Assembly: GCF_000003605.2 (NCBI RefSeq)
Contig: NW_003105604.1
Span: 406,016-433,328 of the forward strand
Origin: Saccoglossus kowalevskii
Taxonomy: Eukaryota > Hemichordata > Enteropneusta > Harrimaniidae
Length of the DNA: 27,313 nucleotides
Direction: 5' to 3'
Below the pieces are notes generated by a model. It was not told the origin of the DNA and ran no database searches. It saw only the letters and a list, made by a program, of their open reading frames with translations. Shown here one piece after another: positions 11,200-21,215 of the stretch (its first letter is position 1; each line of letters begins with the position of its first letter). The translations under genes were made by a program, and so were the position numbers.

Positions 11200-13980
11200 G
11201 AGACACAGTTTATTACGCAGACAACCGGTGAACTGCGAGATATTGGCGTCTCTCTTCAATGTGCGAGGATACTGCCCGCCACACCTCTAAAATATAAATC
11301 GGATTGTTCTAGAGAAAATCCAAAAGCGGCAGGAGATTGTTTAAATTAATCCATAAAGCAAAGCGCAATCATTTTTTTTTTTTACAAAATGCATACTACT
11401 AAGAAACTACAGTTTGTAATGCTTCTAGATCAATATGATTATTATATGCTAAAGAGAATCAGAAATGATTTAATACAATTAAAGCAGATGGGAAAATAAA
11501 AAAAATAAAAACTTTGTCCGGCCTGTTTTCCCACGAACTTCCAAACCTTAAAAATATACTAATTATATATTTGGTAATTTTACAAGCGACAAATCAGCTG
11601 AGCAAATTCCGTATTAATTGGACGTGTTTTTTTGTTTTGTTTTTATTTCACTTTGATTTCGTTTTGTTGCTAACTATGTCATAACATTACAAATGCATAA
11701 ATAAAAACAAACTGAGAGTCTAAGCGAAAACGCCCCCAAATACGCCAGACTGCGGTGACGCTTTAATTGGTCACATTAATGAGCCAACATGACCCGTCGT
11801 TCAAAAGGCATTATGGGTAACTCAACTGCCTAATATAATAATTTAAAACGTGTTACGCTGTTGGAGCCAACTCATAGTAAACCGCGACATATAAGGTTAA
11901 ACAGGTCATATATATTTCTGTGTCACTGTTGATTCGATGGCAAACGCAGTTGAGATTCGTGGAGTGGCTTGACCCAAGAACTTGTAAAGGTAACACGACA
12001 AGGGCTAAATTAAATTTTGAACAATAATAGTTTTCGGAACCGCGAGACAATGAACTCAGACATTAATATTTTTTTAAAAAGCACGTGATTAGAGAAATCA
12101 AAATATGTATCTATCCGCGAATAATAGCGAAAATTAATATGTTCGTCTAGAGACTACGGTCAATATCAAGCTTCGTCCTTTTCATGAGTGTTGATTGGCT
12201 TAATCCTAACCACGTGACCGATGTGTAACACTGTCGCGGAGACGACGCAAGTCTTGACTTTTTCCCTGTATTAAAAACCGTGACGGAGTACTCAGTTGGG
12301 GCCATTTGGGTAGTCAACCTTGAAAATGGGTTTTCAGTTTCATCCTTGCATGGTTGTTGAATGCTTCATCTCTCATTTCGCGTAAAACAAGAAGATAAAA
12401 CTATTTTTACCTCAATAATACACGTTTAGAATGCATATCGTTCTTTAAACGCATTTTAATCATAAAATCCGCGAGGTTTTCCTGTAATTTGTACAAAAAA
12501 AAACGTTTAATGGATTAGCGTGCCTTGACAAAACTTTACACATTTCTTTCTTTCAAGGTTGCGTGCTCGAGCATTATCCGAGAGGTCCCTCGGGATTCTT
12601 CGAGATTACAAACAATCAATCGCTTTACGTGATGTTTGCATATATTCACGCACCAAAAGAATCGAACCGGAGTATAGCCGCATTATTTCTGCGCATGCGT
12701 TATACTGGCCTTGTCACACATGGACGCCAAATTGATACTTACGGGATATAATTGATATAATGAAAATAGGTATTACGATTACGAATCCCAGTGAGTTTAC
12801 TTTTTAACCCGGGTTGTTTTATCAGTAAGTCTAAAAGAAGGTACTCACGAAAAAGTGTTCCATAATAATAATATTTATAACACTGACAAAAAAAGGTACG
12901 GCATGGTCTGTAAGTCACTAGAAGTGTTGAAACCACAAATGTAAGAATAAAAAATTAATATTTGTAATGAAATTCGGTCACAAGAAAGAAGAAAATCTAA
13001 TCAATTAATTAATTAACTAATCAATTAATTAATTAATTAACAAAATTTTATTCAAGTTTAAAGACTGGGATCACTGTGTTAGTTCTGGAAGTTGCTGTCT
13101 TATGCATAAATTTGTTTCAATGTACTAACGTAATATGAAATAATGTTCTATCTTGTACTCGTGACTGCGAAGAATTCGGTTTTTTTTTCTCTCGTCAATG
13201 TGTTATCAAGAAGTAAATTTCTTTGTTCGTATGTTTTACATGACGTAATATGAAATGAATCTCGTCAAACAGTATATAACTGATACTCACGAATTCTGTT
13301 ATCAATACGAGAGTTTTAGGTGTTGTATGTCTACCTATTTGAATGTTGAGACATTGGTTGCCGAGTCTTAATTTATTCAACTGCTTTATTTACTTTTTCT
13401 AGTGTTATTATTACTATTCATCGATATCATTTTTTTGGAAATTTGAAAAATCTATAGTGATTATTTATCCAAATAGGAGGCACCTACCAGCCTTTACGTA
13501 CGGTTTAAAAATAACTGGTGCGTCGTTGAGTTAGGTGTGTCCTTGTGATGGCTCCGCTGGCGGTACGATTTCACTCTGAACAGCCGTGAACATGCAGGGA
13601 AAAAAGTGTACCCGGGTTTCAATTTCATGTTTTCATGAATGATATTATGATGGCCCTTTGTGCAAAAAATGTCGTAAATTATGCCTTAAATGTTTGTTTT
13701 TTTTTGATTATATATGTTTTTATCCATGAAATTCAATATATACCACTACAATGCGTTTATTATCGGTTTTACACGGCCATTTTAACCGGTAAATGTGCTG
13801 ATCGCGTAATGTGCGGAAATATGCTAATTTTACACTGAATTGTACAATCAAGATTTAATTTTTGCCAGGTTTTGTCACTGCACCAGTGAAAATTCATATT
13901 AAAGAAGTATTCCTTCATAGAGACTTGTGACAGATGTGTAACTTTTGTAAGTACACAATAACTGTATATTTGCTACTGCA
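11200..13980. other. Intergenic DNA without a recognisable gene
   Basis: AT-rich with a few CpG-rich patches (12,200-12,700 and around 13,500). CACGTG E-boxes occur at 12082 and 12211 (with another at 11141), an NRF1-like 10-mer at 12690, and an AATT-rich tandem repeat at 12997-13040. The open frames are short and lack domain motifs. Confidence 0.5.
12997..13040. repeat. AATT-rich tandem repeat, two units
   Basis: CTAATC followed by an AATT run occurs twice back to back, a 20 bp unit (12997-13016) and a 24 bp unit (13017-13040). They differ only in the number of AATT steps. Confidence 0.85.
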
Positions 13981-13985
13981 TTAAA

Positions 13986-14117
13986 TTAAAAGCGGGAAGT
14001 CGTTACCTGCGTCTGCGGTAGACGACCATCAGGCTGTTTACCAATAAGCGTCTACCCATGAACCTCTGCATTATTAGCGTGTGTTGTTATTGTTTGATAG
14101 TTCCCGGCGTCCTTTGC
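13986..14117. mobile_element. TTAA-flanked MITE, 3'-truncated or diverged copy
   Basis: Starts after TTAA with AGCGGGAAGTCGTTACCTGCG. It shares the internal block GCGTCTACCCATGA, then CCT.TGC and TTAGCGT.TGTTGTT, with the complete copy at 21051-21215. The right inverted repeat is not recognisable: after TTCCCG the sequence departs from the complete copy, so the right end is approximate. Confidence 0.7.
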
Positions 14118-14191
14118 GCGATTTTTTTACAATTTGTACGAGGTCTCGCAAAAGTGAGCGGGGTTTCTAAAATATGGGCGTTGTAATTTTT

Positions 14192-14249
14192 GTAACTCGA
14201 TGTTCTAGTAACTCGATGCTCGTCATATAACTCGATGTCCGTAACTCGA
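14192..14249. repeat. Cluster of GTAACTCGA motifs, possible pogo/Tigger-like terminal sequence
   Basis: GTAACTCGA at 14192, 14208 and 14241, plus ATAACTCGA at 14227. A single inverted copy, TCGAGTTAC, lies at 14775-14783 within a stretch whose reverse complement reads CAGTTGTAACTCGATATTC. Tandem TAACTCGA motifs and CAGT ends are known from pogo/Tigger-type transposons. Assignment to that group is my inference. Confidence 0.4.
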
Positions 14250-14367
14250 ACACTTCAGCATCTCTTTAAAATCTAAAGTGGAATTCAAAATCGAAATGAG
14301 TATTAAGAATGAAAATGTGAATTTATTTTCAAAGAACAGTTGAATTTTAATTTAAATCAATTAAAAT

Positions 14368-14617
14368 ATGGAACAAGTGATAATAATGAAAATACCCTCC
14401 GACGGAAGTGTACAATTATGTTGTGATATGCTTTCTCAATGTTATGACAGAAGGGTCAATCGCTTGCCACCCCTTGACGGCGTGACCATGATCGTTGCTG
14501 TATGGAGGAGTGATCATACTACAGAGCTACATTTTTTTCAGATTCCTCCGAATCTACGCTGTTTCTCACAAATCAACACAGTTTATATCAACCCATTTAC
14601 GTTGTTCATAGCAATTG
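14368..14617 (+). CDS. Candidate exon of unknown function (weak)
   Basis: An ATG at 14368 opens a frame of about 83 codons that reaches a textbook donor, ATTG|GTAAGT, at 14617/14618. The translation begins MEQVIIMKIPSDGSVQLCC and has moderately mixed composition with several Cys residues. I recognise no domain. A second option is a shorter exon from 14541, since the T-run and CAG at 14530-14540 form a plausible acceptor. The frame sits between the GTAACTCGA cluster (14192-14249) and its inverted copy (14775-14783), so it may be internal transposon sequence rather than a host gene. No partner exon was identified. Confidence 0.15.
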
Positions 14618-14834
14618 GTAAGTATTGTATTCACATATACATAATGTATGTCTGGTTTTTGCATGTATAACTAGTGTACGTATGAATCAACTATAGGAAG
14701 GGGCACTCTTAAAAGTTGTTATACGCACTTTATGCTTAACATTGATTACACTTTTGTGATTTTTTATTAGAATATCGAGTTACAACTGTTGGAATGGTTG
14801 TCAAATATGACTTCCATTCATTACCGAAATTATT

Positions 14835-14945
14835 TACCGTAAATTACGTCCCTGGGATTAATTTTCGCTAAAAAGGAATTTTGGATGTTTTTATATTTTA
14901 TTCACTGAACTTTATTTTCAATGCTGAAAATAACATATTTTAGTT
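14835..14945. mobile_element. MITE, CTGTAAAATAC family, degraded copy B
   Basis: Begins TACCGTAAATTACG, then follows copy A in order through CTGG.ATT.AATTTT.GCT, TTTGG.TGTTTTTATAT and TTTATTTTCA. The right terminal repeat is eroded, so the end near 14945 is approximate. Confidence 0.6.
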
Positions 14946-15505
14946 ATGAGAAAATTAAAAATATTTTGTGGGCTAGCTCTTACGGTTATATCTTCGAACT
15001 TCATACACTTTTTAAATAGAATATAATAGAATGACATATGACTGTGACAGTAGAGAAAAATTTACTTTTTTTAAGAACAGCTACTTCGTCTCAGAGGGTT
15101 GTCGATGGAAGAGCGAATGTGGCGTAGTGTCTTTCATTTACTCGAGGACTCGATTCTGATTTTGAAATGTATTCGCATTTATCAAAATCACAACGATAAA
15201 CACGATTTTCTAACAGAATTCAGAAGCGTTCAAAATATTTTCTGTTAAACTATGGGAATTGCAGCTAAACACTATCGCTTTCGGGAAACAATAAAGATCA
15301 AATAAACACAATAACCGCTCTGTGGCCTATAGGTGTACACTGTCAGTCTTCCATGTTTGCCCCCCATAGTACAGCCAACTTGAAGAAAACATACAATGGC
15401 AAATTGTCGGTGTGGTTGTAATCGATCCCCGCTGCAATCGTTATTAAATCTGTATTCTAAAGTTACATAGCGTAGCAGAGTAAATAACTTGTTTCATTCA
15501 TCACG

Positions 15506-15577
15506 GAAATTGTCAAATTTTGCCGTATAATATTATATATATATTAGTAATAATATACGGCAAAATTTGACAATTTC
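15506..15577. repeat. Long near-perfect hairpin, 30 bp arms and 12 nt loop
   Basis: The left arm 15506-15535 and right arm 15548-15577 are reverse complements with a single mismatch. The outer arm reads AAATTGTCAAATTTTGCCGT. The loop is an AT run. Two copies of GTGACGGCAAAAC (15625-15637, 15697-15709) lie just downstream and share ACGGCAAAA with the right arm. This is either a fold-back/MITE end pair or a structured transcript hairpin. A further smaller hairpin, AATGATTTCATGA / TTCATGAA..AATCATT, lies at 15731-15772. Confidence 0.85.
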
Positions 15578-16095
15578 ATAGCAAAGAAACTCCACCATTT
15601 GCCAACAAAACCCAGCAATTTGACGTGACGGCAAAACACTGTTGTTTCACGGGAAATGTCCACAATATGTTAGACGACTCAATCCTGGTTTTCATTGTGA
15701 CGGCAAAACTCTACCATTTAAACTCAAATTAATGATTTCATGACTTCATTTTCATGAAAAAACTTAATCATTACGCAATTTTTCGACTAAATAGTCGAGT
15801 TCTACAAACGAACACTACGGACTCAAAATGACACCTTGCCATTTACTGGAAGTAGGCAGCAAGAAACAAGATGGTTAACATTTGACGGTGGTTGTAAACG
15901 TGATTCATAAATTAAAGAGAATTTGATATTACCTATAAAGAAAGAAGTCTGTCGACTAATAGAAATAGCATCTATTTTCTCAAAAAGTTATTTAGTTAAA
16001 GGTTCGTGTACGTACAACAATGCGAATAGCTTTTTTTTTTTTTTTAGCAATTTGCACATTGTATTGATGTTTCGAAAGTCAATAGCGAACTTAAT

Positions 16096-16210
16096 TACTG
16101 TAAAATACGTTTTGGGTGTTTTGTATGTAAAATATTGGAAAAAGTGTATATTCATTGGATTTTATTTTCTTCGGATCATCCCTTCAGCGAAAATAAAATA
16201 TATTATTGCA
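16096..16210. mobile_element. MITE, CTGTAAAATAC family, internally deleted copy C
   Basis: Starts TA|CTGTAAAATACG, then jumps to TTTTGGGTGTTTTGTAT. It continues with ATGTAAAATATTGGAAAAAG, GGATTTTATTTTC and CCTTCAGCGAAAATA, in the same order as copy A but lacking the middle. The right terminal repeat is degraded. Confidence 0.7.
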
Positions 16211-16219
16211 GGTTAAAAT

Positions 16220-17540
16220 GAGTGTATAAACGACACAATAAATCATTTTGTTGCAAAGCGTTGAGAATAGTTGTCCACGTGTGTATCACTAATATTTCAA
16301 ACTCTTTCGCCACTCTTCTTTGCTTTGTTAATATTGTAAGTATTGCTTTAGTTTTTTTTTACTTTCATTGGGTATTATTGAGAACCAAATCAGAGATAGG
16401 AATGACGTCACATTGAAACGAGGAATAGAATGCTTAGCAATGATACTCTGGTTGGAATGGTGCTAATTCACAATACATTCACGTTTTGGGTTGATTGTTT
16501 GTTTGTTGCAAGAGGAAACTCGACTATTAATTTCGTTTCGGTTTCTGGCCATATGTTCGATCGGTCGATATACATGTTTGCCAAACCCTCAAAAAGTATC
16601 CAACGAAGCGGAAAGTGATAAATGTATCCTCAACTGACCATTTAAACCTCAGACCACTGAAATAGTTTAAACCTATGCATTCTCACGTCACATTGGATAT
16701 ACCCGATTTGTACGTGGATTTATGTAAATCACCAACTTGCGATTCAACTTCAAGTACATTTGAGACTGATATATATACAATGATTTAAACGTGACAGGGT
16801 TTTTAGATTTTGGTTTTAGAAAAATTTGAATAATACAAATTCAACATATATCAAGTCGTTCTATATATAATACACTATATCCGTGACTTAAAGCGGATAT
16901 AGTCAATGAATTAAACACATTTCCCACCATATAAAGTATGGCCGTATGATTTATAGCTTACATGTCGGAAAATAATTAATTTTATTTAAGTTTAATAATA
17001 ATTAATTTTAATAATAATATAGAGTTTTGCCCCGGTTTTACCATAAATTATATATTGTTTTTTTCATATGTGGACCGACGAAGACTATGTGTGGAAAGTA
17101 CGATACTTCCCGTATATAAAACATATCTCTGCTAAGGAAGATGTGAAACGAAGAAAACAAAATTAGTTTGTTAGTTTTTATGAAAACGTTAAAACTTTCA
17201 AAGCAAAGTAGATAACACGTTAACATTTATTATATATATATATATATAATCACTTTCATAAAGGCAAAATGGTCCTGTGGATTCTGAAATTTCGAAAGCC
17301 TATCTTATAGAATCCTTGCCCCAGAGACTAAACCCAAATGTGATACTGTAATTACATTTATTCCATGATGCATAAATTAAGAAAGAACTCAAAAACTACA
17401 TGTAAGTAGGGTTATTGAAGTCGGACAATTATCGTCTTTGCATCCGATTTTCTTTTTCGTTTCTAGCCTTACGAAAGGCTAATTAGTCCCCGTTCGGATG
17501 AAGGACTGACCTTTGCGCATGTCTAGCCATGCCCGCATAT
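16220..17540. other. Intergenic DNA, nothing recognisable
   Basis: AT-rich with a TA dinucleotide run at 17231-17248 and a small hairpin (TAGCCTT, ACGA loop, AAGGCTA) at 17464-17481. No domain-bearing open frame or RNA gene was seen. Confidence 0.45.
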
Positions 17541-17900
17541 GCTTGGGACGATCCAGTTCAAACTTTACATATACCTCAAACATCATGTCAGCCATTTTCA
17601 TCATTGCGGAACCGAATCTCATAATAGAACCTTGAGGCACATAATTTTATTTTTCGGATCAGATTGAAAATGGCTATCTAGCGACCATTTAGTTTAAAAC
17701 AATGCACTTCCGGATCCATATTTCCGACATGCCTGGACAAGTTCAAGCTTTATACGTACATTAGACATTACATCTGTCATATACACATGCATTTGTATCA
17801 TGGTCCAATTGAAGATGGACGAATGACAGTTATTTTAATGGTTTTCACCATGCCGGAACAGGATCCAAGTCGTGCATGGAATGAGGTTTCTAAGGTCTAC
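17540..17900. repeat. Diverged dispersed repeat with GTTCAAACTTT module, two units
   Basis: GTTCAAACTTTACATATACC (17556) and GTTCAAGCTTTATACGTACA (17741) sit about 185 bp apart. Each is followed by a CAT..TGTCA stretch, and interspersed AAATGG segments occur. Similar modules appear at 22828 and 22956, preceded there by the same CTGGATC type of segment. An old, unclassified repeat family is the likely explanation. Confidence 0.45.
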
Positions 17901-20900
17901 TATAGTTCAGTGTTACATGTTCTTTTTCAACTTTAAACTATGCCCCCTGTCGGGCATGTAGACATCTGGTTGCAACCAACAACTCTCTTAGATACAATAT
18001 AGTGTGTATATTTATACACTTGTGTCATGTGACCTGCACCTCTTATGTAGGTTAAAGGTGACAGACGCATCACACGAAACCTCTCAGTATACAACATATG
18101 ATCAGGAACCAGTTTAATTGTCCGACGTTGGAATTCCCGCCAGAATTGATCGAGAAATCCCGTTAGAAAATGCCTGCCTAAATTTGTAAATTCTTTTGGT
18201 ACGTTTATGTAGGCAAAAGATATTCGTGGAATTATCTGCGCCATTGAGCACTCATACTCAGCAAATGAGGTGCATCATGGGAATGACACAATGCGTGACA
18301 AGGCTGGGTCATAAATCCTTGAGAATAGTTTATGGTCGGATAGCTCGATTATATAAAATAAAATAATAAGTCTATGCATATTCTATGGCTAACAGTGTTG
18401 TATAAGATAAAACAAATAAATTCTTTAAATTCATTGTCGTTTAACACTCCTTCTGCGGTTGATTGTAACTGCGCCGTTCTCTAAAGATGTTTGTGGTTCC
18501 CGAAAAAAATACTCTGGCTTATGACAATGATAACAAAATCGCCTTTATTAAACAAAACGTGAACTACGACATCGGTTACTTCAACTATACGCTACGCACA
18601 ACTTTTGACCATATTCCGTGGAAAAGTGGCTGTGAATCATATAATTCTAAATTGAAGTAATCTTTAGCGACCATTACCACAGTGTGAACACCGTCATATG
18701 AATACGGAGCTTATATCGGTACCTGAAGTGTCTTTCTAAGTTTCTTTGCAGAGTGGTTCCGAGCGCATTTTCTTTTAGTTGGTCGAGCCCAGTAAGAGGG
18801 TTTATGCTTGTTCCCAAGTGCCAAGTATGGTACTTTCTAGAGAACATATATTCACTATTAATGAAGATTTCTCAATATTGCGTTTCCAAAAAAAGTTACA
18901 CAAGTAAAATATAAGTTAGGTTGTAGGATTGTAAAAAAATATTGTTAACCCAACTATATTGCGTAAAAGGATGTGGATGCGAAACTTGATTGCAAAAATA
19001 AATAAATAAATAAAAAACGGGCTCAACGCGGTCGCCCGGTTTTTCGCAATCAAGCAATTTAGATTTGTTTTATTTCAACAAAAACACGTAAAGACTCAGG
19101 CTGCATTCAAATCTAGCAGTGAAACCACCGCCATCTACCGAACCCGGATGTGGGACAAACAGGATGAAAAGCCATTATCTACATTTCTTCTCGTCATCAG
19201 TTTGAAACCCTTGCCTCGCACATTGTTGACGTTCAGGAGAAGTGCGCCATGTACGGTAGAATGGGGGTAACGTTTGTTTTCTGTTCCAGTGGATGACCAC
19301 GTTCAACCCAATCCTTCGTAAACGTTATCTACTAGTATTACAGATGTAGTAGACGTTATTCGGGAATAACTTTACTTTTTCGTAAAGATGAATGGTTCAT
19401 GACGAGATTGGTTACATTGTTTCGTAAAAATTCACCCTGAAGACATCTAAACGTTAAATATTAAACATACATTGTTTTGGAACTACTGTTGAGTAATTTT
19501 AATGTTGTTAATGTTTCCTGGGGTTTGGCGTAACAATAATACTAACGGTAGCTGCCTGTCGAACTATACAATGAAGTTAATTTTCTTTGAAGTACATGTA
19601 TTACTGCTGTAAATAGTTCTCATCGTAATTCATCTGTTTTTAGCCCAAGTTGGATAGAACTACGTATATTAATTGTATATATGTGGAGATTTTGCCCACA
19701 AAAGGTCATGCACGCCACCATTAACGGCTTTGTATTAACAACAACGTTTCGATTGAGGTTTTATCAGTTTTTATCAAAAATACATATGTATAAATTCGAT
19801 ATTAGACGATCCCGTCTCCATACCATGTGTTTATCCTCCACAGCCTGAGGGACTGTGGTTTGCATTCTAGTGAATCCGTCGGCGAGGGCGCAATAATTCC
19901 AGGACTTATGTTCAATTGCCACTGTGCCTGACAACAATCACACATCGCACCCGAGGATAGTCCCCCATCCAATTTATATGGTTTATAATAAATTTGACCC
20001 ACCAATTGTTATTTGACTGTGTTCATTTTAAAGTGAATAAAGTCAATAAAGTTAAAATATATCTTGTATGGCCTATGGTGGAAGTTCAAATATATTCATT
20101 AAAATATATCCAAACTAATAAGTACCATGCCGTATTCATTATTTTGGAACGATGTGATAGAACTCTATGACATCATCCTACCATAACATAATTTATACGT
20201 TTGTTCTTGGCAACCACGTTAATTTTTTGGTTAATGGTTACTTTACCATTCGAACGCCAAGCTCGACTTTAGTCACATTTCACAAAATAAACTTGTGTAA
20301 TGTTCACCACATGAATATTTTTAATGATGATCACGACCTGTAACCAATTGAAAAATATGTAAATTTAAACAAGGAAATTATTTAATTAACAGGGAAAAAT
20401 TCTTGAGAATAACATGTCAAATAATCTTGTCGATGCTATTACAATTGAGCTACAAGGACACTGTCCCACACTTTAAAAAAACTACAAAAACAAATCAGAA
20501 TAGTATTGTGGGAACCTCGCTGACCCGGGAGTCGATCAATTCGCGATAAACTATGACGCAACGTTACAAAGGTAGAAAACAAAAGTAAATACATTGCCAA
20601 CAGTAGGGGCGCTATAATTGTAAAATTCCCTTCAAAATCACGGTTCCAATCGTGTTCAAGTCAGACAAATCCAGGCAACGTGTTAATTTATAGTCTACCG
20701 TTTCAACGATGAGTAAGATTAATTAGTTGTTCTACTCAGATCATGTGGAGTATATGATTCTGCATATTTCTTGGTTTATTGTGTTTTTCATGTGGTTGAC
20801 TTCTCAGTTGTCGCAGTTTGAGCTGATCAAGAACTGAAGTCAAACTAAAAATCGAGTTAGTCCATATTAATCTCGACAATGTCAAAGTCAAGTATATCCA

Positions 20901-21050
20901 TATTCTTTTATGACTATTTAAAAAGTCTGTTTGTCTCGGTTCACGGTCTCGCAGACCTACAGTGAGTTTCAGAAAGGCATCAATGTACGTTTTTCATGGA
21001 AATATATGAAATATTTACAAAAACATACCATGGAAGAACTTGTGCTTTAT
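17900..21050. other. Intergenic DNA without a recognisable gene
   Basis: Contains an inverted repeat with an AAAT microsatellite (18985-19054), a short imperfect palindrome CCACAG..CTGTGG (19838-19858) and scattered CpG-containing patches. Open frames such as 17933-18244 (minus) and 19802-20005 (minus) lack any domain I recognise. Confidence 0.45.
18985..19054. repeat. Inverted repeat interrupted by an AAAT microsatellite
   Basis: CTTGATTGC (18985-18993) pairs with GCAATCAAG (19046-19054). Inside it CGGGC (19018-19022) pairs with GCCCG (19034-19038). An AAAT run (18994-19013) bulges the left arm, as if a slippage expansion had grown inside an older hairpin. Confidence 0.65.
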
Positions 21051-21215
21051 TTAAAGCGGGGGAGTCGTCACCTGTGCATGCGTCAGATGGCCATAGCGTG
21101 TCATTATTTACAAACAAGCGTCTACCCATGAGCCTTTGCCTTTTTAGCGTATGTTGTTTTCGTCGCTTAGGACTCAATTCCCGCGCGTGCGCAGGTGACG
21201 ACCCTCCCGCTTTAA
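21051..21215. mobile_element. Complete 157 bp MITE with TTAA target duplication
   Basis: TTAA at 21051-21054 and 21212-21215 flanks an element whose ends are AGCGGGGGAGTCGTCACCTG (left) and, reverse-complemented, AGCGGGAGGGTCGTCACCTG (right). The terminal inverted repeat is about 28 bp with four mismatches. There is no coding capacity. A TTAA duplication is the hallmark of piggyBac-type integration, although the AGCGGG terminus is not the usual piggyBac CCC end. The right end holds CGCGTGCGCA, an NRF1-like site. A partial relative is at 13986. Confidence 0.85.

Larger units (their letters stand above)
8090..11200. other. CpG-rich domain around the KAT6-like 5' end
   Basis: By eye, CG dinucleotides are far denser here than in the flanks, which are almost free of them (for example 2000-7900). 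The domain spans the start of intron 1, exon 1, the promoter and about 1.7 kb upstream. Such a block in an AT-rich genome marks an unmethylated germline promoter region. Exact borders need a sliding observed/expected CpG count. Nothing coding is recognised in 9500-11200. Confidence 0.55.

Noticed and set aside
11119-11349. 76-codon frame starting AAAATGGCG with good start context
   Set aside because: The ATGGCG also reads as a YY1 site. There is no recognisable domain, and it ends at a stop without a convincing donor.
17933-18244. 103-codon minus-strand frame with FWREFQRR, briefly considered as BEL/Pao retrotransposon C-terminus
   Set aside because: The typical FW..W..EYL..L pattern is not met and no other retroelement motif is nearby.
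19802-20005. 67-codon minus-strand frame with CDCC
   Set aside because: No family resemblance; it begins in AT-rich DNA and has no splice partner that I can see.
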